This document shows, one piece after another, positions 1-6,384 of a stretch of 59,989 bases of DNA (position 1 is its first letter; each line of letters opens with the position of its first letter). Location: assembly GCA_017887445.1 (NCBI GenBank), contig JAGHIA010000083.1, positions 1 through 59,989 on the forward strand. Direction: 5' to 3'. The position numbers were made by a program, and so were the translations under genes. The stretch comes from Fusicatenibacter sp. (GTDB lineage: Bacteria > Bacillota > Clostridia > Lachnospirales > Lachnospiraceae). The notes beneath the pieces are model-generated. The model was not told the DNA's origin. It did not search any database and worked only from the letters and a program-made list of their open reading frames with translations.

Positions 1-190
1 CGGGTACCGATGCGATTCGACAGGAATGCCTGATGCATTCCCGTCTCAGCGCATCTCAGGCTCCGGACTTGCAGTCCTGCGCCTGCCCCGTTCGGCGGCC
101 TCTGGGAGCGTTAAGATTTTCTCGCACCCCCGCAGATGCCCCCAGTTCCCCCATGCCGCCTGCCCCGCGCCGCTTTCTGGGTGTTGGCGG
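1..190. repeat. Long palindromic element L1, right half (left arm outside window)
   Basis: This GC-rich stretch matches the right half of the element at 5107-5366. It has a central stem-loop (outer stem GATGCG 9-14 with CGCATC 50-55; inner stem GGAATGC 23-29 with GCATTCC 35-41), then the conserved tail with GGACTTGCAGTCC, then the arm that ends near CGCTTTCTGGG. The pairing differs in bases from the second copy but keeps the same shape. Positions 191-396 hold short GTGTTGGCGG-like repeats and no gene that I can support. Confidence 0.7.
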
Positions 191-396
191 GCCGGAGTGT
201 TGGCGGCTGGGTATTGGCGATCCGGGTGCTATCGAGGTGAATGTTTGTGGAGCGGTTTGGGCAGATTTTATATAAACTGTGGTGCACATTTTGCAGGGCG
301 AAATGTTTGTATGCTCTCTTTTCTGAGCATGGAGCTTTCATCATGGGCGAGTTTTGAGAAAGTCAGTTGCATTGGATTGCGGCTGGGTGTTGGCCT

Positions 397-1968
397 TTAT
401 AGGGTGATGATTGGGCCCATTTTTTCTGCTTCTTCCTGGCTGTGGGTTACAAGGACTATGGTTTTGCCCTGGCAGGTGTCTTTGAGATAGGTCATGGTTT
501 TTTCTTTGGTTTCCTGGTCCAGGCCCTGGAAGGGTTCGTCGAGGAAGAGGATGTCCCATTGGGCGTAGAGGGCGCGCAATAGGGCTACCCGCTGTCGCAT
601 GCCGCCGGACATTTCGTGTACTGGCTGGTGTTCGTGTCCGCCCAGGCCCAGTGTTTCCATGGCGTGGTGGATTTCTTTCCAGGTTTCTTTGGTTTTCTCC
701 TGTGGCTTTTTCTTTCGTACCATGCGGATATTGGTGAAGGCGCTGAGGTTTTCGCACAGGCGTGGTTCCTGAAATGCTGTGCTGATCTTTTTTCCTTCCA
801 GTCCGGTGATGGTTCCGCTGTCTGGGGGTTCCAGGCCCATCAGGATCCGCAGCAGTGTGGTTTTTCCGGCGCCGGAGGGCGCCATCAGACAGGTGGTTGT
901 TCCTGACGGAATGGTGAGGCTGAGATTTTCAAAAACCACATGGCTGTCATATGTTTTCGTGAGATCTGTGACGTGTATTGCCGGCGTTGTCCGGTCGACG
1001 CTCTTTTGTTTCGCGTGTTTGACCTGACTTGCATGTTTTTCCTGCTCTGCGTCTTTTGTCTGTTCTGGCTCTTTTGCCTGCTCTGCGTCTTTTGGCTGTT
1101 CTGTGTCTTTTGCCTGTTCTGTGTCTTTTGCCTGTTCTGTGTCTTTTGCCTGTTCTGGCTTTTTTGTGTGTCTTGCCTGTCTCCGCGTACTTTCTTTTTT
1201 GATCCTGTCATTTTCCAGGCATCGTACGCCGCGGTCAATGAGTAACAGGAACAGGCGTTCAAACACGACGCTCAGAAGTACGATCACTATGGTCCAGGCG
1301 AACAGATCCGGCGTGTTCAGATATACCTTGGCTTGATACAGCTGTTCGCCGATGGAGTTATCGGGGATCCCTATGACCTCCGCGGCCACGCCGGCTTTCC
1401 AGCAAAGTCCCAGCGCCACCGAGCATCCGGTGCGGAAGTATGGCAGTATCTGCGGCAGGTACAGGTAGCGTATCCGCGCCGGCCGTGAAAGTTCAAACAC
1501 CTTTGCCATCTCCAGCAATCCAGCGTCCATCTGACGCTCGCCGTCCAGCACGTTGGTGTATAAGATGGGGAAGACCATCAGAAATGAGATCACCACCGAC
1601 AGGTTCCGGGACGGCACCCAGATCAGCACCAGGATCACAAAGGAAGCCACCGGCACGGACCGGACGGCGAGTACAAACGGCCGGAGAAATTCTTCCACCC
1701 GGCCAAACCTCACCGCCAGTCCCGCTGCCGCGGTGCCTGCCGCGGCGGCCAGCAGAAATCCTCCGGTAATGCGCACCACGGAAAACAGTACGCTGCTCCA
1801 GAACTGTCCTGTGGGCAGCAGCTGCAGAAGCCGCCAGAAAACAGCGGCAGGAGATACCAGCAGTATCTCCTGTCCAATCCACATGCTCACCAGCTGCCAG
1901 ACAATCAGCCAGGCGGCCACGGCCCACAGCTTTATTTTATTTCGTTTCTTCGTTGTAGTAGAAGTCAT
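397..1968 (-). CDS. Fused ABC transporter permease and ATPase (SsuC/SsuB-like)
   Basis: This is a single 523-residue polypeptide joining two subunits that are normally separate. Residues ~10-250 form a BPD-type permease with about six membrane segments and an EAA-loop-like stretch (EMAKVFELSRPARIRYLYLP). Residues ~260-325 are a hydrophilic linker built from EQAKDT-type repeats. Residues ~330-523 are an ATPase with Walker A SGAGKTT, signature SGGMRQR, Walker B LFLDEP and H-loop THSQEE. The family imports sulfonates, nitrate, taurine or pyrimidine-like solutes; the substrate here is unknown. The ATG at 1968 lies inside the end of the substrate-binding gene (32-nt overlap), so the two are probably translationally coupled. 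The ribosome site is very close to that ATG, so a slightly later start is possible. The in-frame fusion is clear; the family call is confident. Confidence 0.85.
   Translation of the reverse strand: MTSTTTKKRNKIKLWAVAAWLIVWQLVSMWIGQEILLVSPAAVFWRLLQLLPTGQFWSSVLFSVVRITGGFLLAAAAGTAAAGLAVRFGRVEEFLRPFVLAVRSVPVASFVILVLIWVPSRNLSVVISFLMVFPILYTNVLDGERQMDAGLLEMAKVFELSRPARIRYLYLPQILPYFRTGCSVALGLCWKAGVAAEVIGIPDNSIGEQLYQAKVYLNTPDLFAWTIVIVLLSVVFERLFLLLIDRGVRCLENDRIKKESTRRQARHTKKPEQAKDTEQAKDTEQAKDTEQPKDAEQAKEPEQTKDAEQEKHASQVKHAKQKSVDRTTPAIHVTDLTKTYDSHVVFENLSLTIPSGTTTCLMAPSGAGKTTLLRILMGLEPPDSGTITGLEGKKISTAFQEPRLCENLSAFTNIRMVRKKKPQEKTKETWKEIHHAMETLGLGGHEHQPVHEMSGGMRQRVALLRALYAQWDILFLDEPFQGLDQETKEKTMTYLKDTCQGKTIVLVTHSQEEAEKMGPIITL
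1045..1175 (-). repeat. 18-bp tandem repeat encoding the transporter linker
   Basis: Several near-identical copies of an 18-bp unit (plus strand GCCTGTTCTGTGTCTTTT) lie in frame within the fused transporter gene. They encode repeats of the type EQAKDT and EQAKEP. The unit is a multiple of three, so copy number could change without a frameshift. Confidence 0.8.
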
Positions 1969-3070
1969 CTCCCGGCAGCGCTCCTCCTATGGATTCCGGA
2001 TTCTGCTCATATAATACGGACAGATAACCGGATAGCTTTTCTTTCATCCCGTCTCCTGCAAGATAGACAATGTTGCATTCCGGCAGCGCCGTTTTCGCCA
2101 CATCCTCGGTGACGATCTCATAAGCCCCAACCAGCTTCGCCGCATCCTCGGTATTGCCGTTGACATACTCCACAGACTCCTGGTAATGCTTCAGGAAGTT
2201 TTCCACCGCCTGGGGATGCTCTTTGGCAAATTCTGTGCGGACGATGGTGGCTCCGGTGATCATGGCGCCCGCGCCGCCGGCCTGAACCTTTTCCCATTCC
2301 TCCGTCAGATCCAGCGCCACCCGCAGCGACGGGTTCTTGGACTGGGCGGTGGTCACAAATGGCTGAGGAAGCATGGCGATGCCCGCTGTGTCCGCGGCGA
2401 TGGCTGCCACGCATTCGGAGTGTTCGCTTTTCCACTCGATGGTCACATCCGTCCCCGGCACAAGGCCGTTCTGCTCCAGCACATAGTTCAGCGCGTACTC
2501 CGGCGTGGAGCCTTTGCCGCTGGCGTAGATGGTTTTTCCCTTTAAATCTGCGGCAGTCTGCACCGTATCGCCGTTTTCCACAATGTACAGAACGCCGAGG
2601 GTATTTACCGTCAGCACCTGAACGGCGCCGTCAGTATTATTGCAGAGGATCGCCGCAAGATTCGCCGGCACCGCCGCGATATCAAGATTTCCCTGAGCGA
2701 TCTGCGGCGTCACCTCATCCGGCGAGGCCACGATGCGGAAGGAATAGGCTTCGTCGGTGATCAGCTGCTGATCCACGTCATTCATAAATTTTACCATTCC
2801 CATGGCCGTCGGGCCTTTCAGAGCGGCAACGCGCACTTCCACAACGTCCGGATCTGTCTGCCCGCTTTCCTGGGAATCGGAGGATGAAGCATCCGGCTCC
2901 ACTATGATATCATTGTCTGTTTCGGAGACAGACGACGGGCCGCCGGTCTCCTTCGAAGAATCCGCAGTCCCGCCGCCCGAGCAGCCGGTCAGCGCGGACA
3001 GCGTCAGCATTGCCGCCAGCAAAGCCGCGGACAGCCTTCTGCCTGTTTTTTGTGTCTTCCATACATTCAC
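1937..3070 (-). CDS. ABC transporter substrate-binding lipoprotein (NMT1/SsuA-like)
   Basis: A 377-residue extracytoplasmic solute receptor for the fused transporter that follows it. The N-terminus VNVWKTQKTGRRLSA plus a hydrophobic stretch ends in the lipobox LSALTGC, so it should be lipid-anchored. The mature part has the periplasmic-binding fold of NMT1/SsuA proteins (VRVAALKGPTAMGMVKFM, a VPANLAAIL hinge region, DLKGKTIYASGKGSTPEYAL). I chose the GTG at 3070 because GGGAGG lies about 10 nt upstream. The open frame continues about 99 codons further, but that part only translates the 34-bp minisatellite and would put a basic repeat in front of the signal peptide. The gene sits between the hydrogenase and the transporter on the same strand. 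Substrate not predictable. Confidence 0.85.
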   Translation of the reverse strand: MNVWKTQKTGRRLSAALLAAMLTLSALTGCSGGGTADSSKETGGPSSVSETDNDIIVEPDASSSDSQESGQTDPDVVEVRVAALKGPTAMGMVKFMNDVDQQLITDEAYSFRIVASPDEVTPQIAQGNLDIAAVPANLAAILCNNTDGAVQVLTVNTLGVLYIVENGDTVQTAADLKGKTIYASGKGSTPEYALNYVLEQNGLVPGTDVTIEWKSEHSECVAAIAADTAGIAMLPQPFVTTAQSKNPSLRVALDLTEEWEKVQAGGAGAMITGATIVRTEFAKEHPQAVENFLKHYQESVEYVNGNTEDAAKLVGAYEIVTEDVAKTALPECNIVYLAGDGMKEKLSGYLSVLYEQNPESIGGALPGDDFYYNEETK

Positions 3071-3120
3071 GTTTCCATCTACCTCCCGCTTTCCTTTTCC
3101 CGGCGCGCCCGATCCAACAC

Positions 3121-3345
3121 GTTCTGTTTTACGGCACACTCTGCTTCCCGGCACACCCCGTTTTTGCGATGTACTCTGCTTTCCGGCACGCCCCACTTTG
3201 CGGTATGCTCTGCTTTCCGGCGCGCCCCACTTTGCGGTACGCTCTGCTTTCCGGCGCGCCCCACTTTGCGGTACGCTCTGCTTTCCGGCGCGTCTTTTTT
3301 CGCAGTATGCTGTGTTTTCCGGTACGCTTTGTTTGCTGGTATTCT
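3121..3345. repeat. 34-bp minisatellite in the operon spacer
   Basis: About six imperfect direct repeats of 34 bp fill most of the 289-bp gap between the hydrogenase and the lipoprotein gene. The marker CTCTGCT recurs at 3139, 3174, 3208, 3242 and 3276, with a degenerate copy near 3310. The unit is not a multiple of three and no spacers separate the copies. Each unit holds GCACGCCCCACTTTGCGG or a close variant, which also occurs inside the hairpin element at 57367-57530. Confidence 0.9.
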
Positions 3346-3359
3346 TTTGCTTGCCAACA

Positions 3360-4883
3360 TCAGTCAATCAGTTTATCCAGCTCCTTCACATACTCTGTCT
3401 GGCTGGAAATCTTATGCTTCGCCTGTGCCGCGTACTTGTTCACAGCCGTCTGGGATTTCTTGATGGGCTGCATGGTTCCCGCGCCGGCAACGCAGCCGCC
3501 GGGACAGGCCATGCCTTCCAGCAGATATCCATTGTATTTTCCCGCCTTCGCCATGGTCAGAAGTTTGCGGCACTCGCGTAAGCCCTCCGCGTTGGCAATC
3601 TTGATCTCCCTGCCGGGATATCTCTCATGAATGACACCCTCCACGGATTTGGCAACGCCGCCGGCCACCGCGAAATTCCGTCCGTCCACAGACGCGTCGT
3701 TGACACCGTTGGGATCTTCCTCGATATTTTCCAGATCCAGCTGGCGGGCGTCGAAAATTCCTGTCATCTCCTCGAAGGTCAGAACGAAATCCACCTCGCT
3801 GCGCACATCCTCTCGCATGGCTTCCAGCTTTTTCGCGGCGCAGGGGCCGATAAACACAACCTTCGCGTTGGGATTGCGGCGCTTGATCAGCCGGGCCGTC
3901 AGCGTCATGGGCGTCAAAGCCATGGAGATACAGTTGGCGTAATCCGGGAACAGCTTTTTCGCCATAGACGACCAGGCCGGACAGCAGGACGTGGCCATAA
4001 ACGGCAGACTCTCCGGAACCTCCTTTATAAAGTCCTCCGCCTCCTGAGCGGCGCACAGGTCCGCGCCGATGGCTACCTCAAAGACATCAGCAAACCCCAG
4101 CTCTCGCATGGCCGCGCGGAGCTTTCCAGGCGTAACCTTCGGGCCAAACTGGCCGACAAAAGCAGGAGCCAGCGCCGCATATACACGCTCGCCGGAGCGG
4201 ATGGCGCGGATGACCTGGAAGATCTGGGACTTGTCGGAGATTGCTCCGAACGGGCAGTTTACCAGACACTGTCCGCAGGAAACGCAGCGGTCATAATCGA
4301 TATCCGCCTTCCCGTTTTCATCGGAATGGATCGCGTCCATACCGCAGGCAGCGGCGCAGGGACGCTCCTGCACGATGATAGCGTTGTAGCCGCAGACCTC
4401 GGCGCATTTTCCGCACTTAATACATTTTTCCGGGTCAATGTAGGAACGGCCGTTGGTCCGGTCCAGGGTCACGGCTTTCTTGGGACAGACCTCCACGCAG
4501 GGATGGGCCAGACATCCCTGGCAGCCGTCGGTGACAAACACCCGTTTTTCCGCGCAGGCGTTGCAGGCGAACTTGATCACATTGACCAGCGGCGGGGTAT
4601 AATAGGTTTCCGGCTGGTCGGCCAGCTCGATGTTGTCGGACAGGGGCGCATGCTCGCCGGCTCCGCGGCACGGAAGTCCCATGGCCAGACGCAGACGCTC
4701 TCCTACGATCGCCCGCTCCAGAAATACGTCGTTTCGGAAGTTTCCGATCTCTCCGGGAATAATCTCATAGGGCAGCTCTTCGATCCTTTTCCCTACGTAG
4801 CCGTCGGTCTCGTACGCCATGCGCGCGATCTCCGTAAAAATGGAATGACGGATTCCCTGTATTCTTGTCTCTACTCCTCTCAC
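3360..4883 (-). CDS. Monomeric [FeFe] hydrogenase, group B-like
   Basis: A 507-residue iron-only hydrogenase that would interconvert protons and H2 with ferredoxin. Four cysteine clusters at residues ~105-215 (CNACAEK, CIKCGKCAEVC, CAAACGM, CVSCGQCLVNC) predict several [4Fe-4S] centres. The H-cluster domain shows TSCCPAW, GPCAAKK and EGMACPGGC, the three cysteine motifs of the active site. No NADH-binding or separate subunits are present, so it resembles the group B monomeric type of Clostridia rather than the bifurcating group A enzymes. The GTG start at 4883 has AGGAGG 8 nt upstream. It is followed on the same strand by a solute-receptor lipoprotein and a fused ABC transporter, an unusual association. 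Group assignment is less sure than the family. Confidence 0.88.
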   Translation of the reverse strand: MRGVETRIQGIRHSIFTEIARMAYETDGYVGKRIEELPYEIIPGEIGNFRNDVFLERAIVGERLRLAMGLPCRGAGEHAPLSDNIELADQPETYYTPPLVNVIKFACNACAEKRVFVTDGCQGCLAHPCVEVCPKKAVTLDRTNGRSYIDPEKCIKCGKCAEVCGYNAIIVQERPCAAACGMDAIHSDENGKADIDYDRCVSCGQCLVNCPFGAISDKSQIFQVIRAIRSGERVYAALAPAFVGQFGPKVTPGKLRAAMRELGFADVFEVAIGADLCAAQEAEDFIKEVPESLPFMATSCCPAWSSMAKKLFPDYANCISMALTPMTLTARLIKRRNPNAKVVFIGPCAAKKLEAMREDVRSEVDFVLTFEEMTGIFDARQLDLENIEEDPNGVNDASVDGRNFAVAGGVAKSVEGVIHERYPGREIKIANAEGLRECRKLLTMAKAGKYNGYLLEGMACPGGCVAGAGTMQPIKKSQTAVNKYAAQAKHKISSQTEYVKELDKLID

Positions 4884-4939
4884 TTGTGATACCTCCTGGT
4901 TGGTTTTTTGTTTCCTGCTGCGCGGTCGTTCCTTCCGCT

Positions 4940-4992
4940 GGAGCGTGTTTGAAAATTGCTTTCCGCAAGATGAATTTTCAAATACACTTTAG
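4940..4992. repeat. Dispersed hairpin, family H, copy 1
   Basis: Inverted repeat whose left arm reads GGAGCGTGTTTGAAAATT and right arm AATTTTCAAATACACTTT. It lies upstream of the hydrogenase gene. Same family as 8419-8514, 15894-15941, 26190-26266 and 57367-57530. Confidence 0.8.
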
Positions 4993-5106
4993 CATAACCG
5001 AAAGCCACTATGTTTTGTGTTTATTGTCCTCCGCGTGGGCGGCAGCTGCAGATAACTTTGTTTTATTATACACAATCTGGCGGTAAATTAGAAATGGAAA
5101 GCGGAC

Positions 5107-5366
5107 GAAAGCGCCGGGGCGCAGGCGGTATGGGGTGCGGGGACTGCTGCAGAGATGTGGAAACTCTAAACGTCTCAAAGGCCCGCCGAACGGGGACCGG
5201 CGCAATTCACCAGGAAATCTTTATGATTTCCCGGTTCAGTGCGCCTCATGCTCCGGACTTGCAGTCCTTCGCCTGCCCCGTCCGGCGGGCCTTTGAGACG
5301 TTAAGAGTTTCTCACATCTCTGCAGACGCCCCCGCACCCCATACCGCCTGCGCCGCGGCGCTTTCT
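5107..5366. repeat. Long palindromic element L2, complete
   Basis: Two ~90-bp arms (5107-5196 and 5276-5366) are nearly exact reverse complements. They enclose an ~80-nt centre with its own stem-loop: outer stem GGCGCA 5199-5204 with TGCGCC 5240-5245, internal loop ATTC/TCAG, then a 3-bp stem, an A/C mismatch and stem GGAAATC 5213-5219 with GATTTCC 5225-5231. The centre also carries GGACTTGCAGTCC. It occupies most of the gene-free stretch 4884-5397. Confidence 0.85.
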
Positions 5367-5397
5367 GGGTTTCGATGGCCGGATAGTTGATATTCTC

Positions 5398-5679
5398 TCA
5401 TTTGTCGAACAAATCACTATGTGTTCCAGTTCGGGCCAGCGTCAAAACCAACACATCATCCTCGATACGATAGATGAGCAACCAATCCGGTTGAATGTGA
5501 CATTCCCGATGCCCCATCCAATTGCCAGTCAATTCATGGTCTTTGTTCTTCTCTGGTAATTTTTCACCCCGTGATAAGGCCCGGATAATATCATCCAACA
5601 ATTCGATGTTCATGTGACGTTTGATTGCCAGTTTGTAGTCTTTTTTAAATTTTGTCGTCCAGACGATATCGCGTTTCAT
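5398..5679 (-). CDS. YafQ-family mRNA interferase toxin
   Basis: A 93-residue RelE/YafQ-type toxin that, in this family, cuts mRNA on the ribosome. The C-terminal half has the diagnostic HELTGNWMGHRECHIQPDW stretch, LLIYRI, and the closing HSDLF motif. The catalytic histidines expected for YafQ (the RECHI region and the HSDLF histidine) are present. Its ATG overlaps the stop of the antitoxin gene as ATGA, so the pair is co-translated with the antitoxin first. Likely plasmid- or chromosome-borne stabilisation or stress module; it sits beside the long palindrome L2. Confidence 0.92.
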   Translation of the reverse strand: MKRDIVWTTKFKKDYKLAIKRHMNIELLDDIIRALSRGEKLPEKNKDHELTGNWMGHRECHIQPDWLLIYRIEDDVLVLTLARTGTHSDLFDK

Positions 5680-5951
5680 CGTTTCAACTCCCGAAGTGCT
5701 TCTTCTACATCGGAGTAGCGTTTCACGTCGGGATCACGCGCGATTCGTTCCGCCTCTAACATGGCTGCGATGGTTTCTTTGTTCGGCTGTTCCAGCCTAA
5801 CTTCAAAGGGAAAACCGCCGACGCGGAGTGACTGGCGCAGGAAAACATTGATGGCGGTGGTGAGATTGATCCCTAATTCACCGTAGATTGTTTCGCACTG
5901 CTTTTTTATATCACTGTCCATGCGAACGGTGAAATTTGTAGTAGCTGCCAT
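5676..5951 (-). CDS. RelB/DinJ-family antitoxin
   Basis: A 91-residue antitoxin for the neighbouring YafQ-like toxin. The N-terminus TNFTVRMDSDIKKQCE is a ribbon-helix-helix DNA-binding strand and helix, and the segment GINLTTAINVFLRQSLR is typical of DinJ. The start at 5951 (MAATTNF) is chosen because AAAGGAG lies 7 nt upstream; the frame extends 14 codons further without a ribosome site. Such antitoxins repress their own operon, and a 13-bp inverted repeat upstream (6023-6051) is a possible operator. Confidence 0.92.
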   Translation of the reverse strand: MAATTNFTVRMDSDIKKQCETIYGELGINLTTAINVFLRQSLRVGGFPFEVRLEQPNKETIAAMLEAERIARDPDVKRYSDVEEALRELKR

Positions 5952-6022
5952 TATTCGACTCCTTTCAAATTTATTCCGCAAGCAACGAGTCAATCAGAGC
6001 GTGCCTGTGTGGATATTTGCCG

Positions 6023-6051
6023 ATGCTGTGTGCCAGTGGCACACAGCATCG
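6023..6051. repeat. Perfect 13-bp inverted repeat upstream of the toxin-antitoxin operon
   Basis: Arms GATGCTGTGTGCC and GGCACACAGCATC are separated by AGT. The site lies about 70 bp upstream of the antitoxin start and could be an operator or a hairpin in the leader. The rest of 5952-6384 holds only promoter-like sequences. Confidence 0.6.
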
Positions 6052-6242
6052 ACCGGAACATAGACCCCAAAAGACTCCTTGCTCTGCGGCGCTGCAGGTT
6101 TGATACTTTATTGTCGCACTTATAGTATACGCTATTTGCAATGCAAAATCAATTTAGCAGATGGAAAATTTATAGTCCCAAGTGTACCGAGGCCCGCCGC
6201 GCGAAACTCATTTTTTCTGTAATAGACCCGGCAGAAAATGGC

Positions 6243-6271
6243 TTGATAATCCGGACGGCATGTGGTAACAT
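6243..6271 (+). promoter_or_regulatory. Predicted sigma-A promoter for the AAA/PD-(D/E)XK gene
   Basis: TTGATA at 6243-6248 and TAACAT at 6266-6271 are separated by 17 bp, about 110 bp upstream of the gene start. Confidence 0.5.
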
Positions 6272-6384
6272 GAAACCAAAATAGGTTTATTATACCCTTT
6301 TGTGCGTTTTGAACGTAAGGGCTGCGCCTATTGGAAATTGTTGCGGATGTTTAAGCAGCAGCTGGCTGAAAGGAGCGTGTGGGC

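Noticed and set aside
26-490. Open frames over L1, similar to one over L2 (5010-5390), with shared PDLQS and CPVRR residues
   Set aside because: No ribosome site, and the shared residues follow from the palindromic DNA. The stems change in compensated pairs, which argues for structure and not protein.
3121-3345. CRISPR-like array
   Set aside because: The 34-bp units are directly joined without spacers and no cas genes are nearby.
3071-3367. Extension of the lipoprotein gene through the 34-bp repeats, and other frames open there
   Set aside because: The unit is not a multiple of three and all frames stay open; a GTG with a ribosome site and a normal lipobox signal follows.
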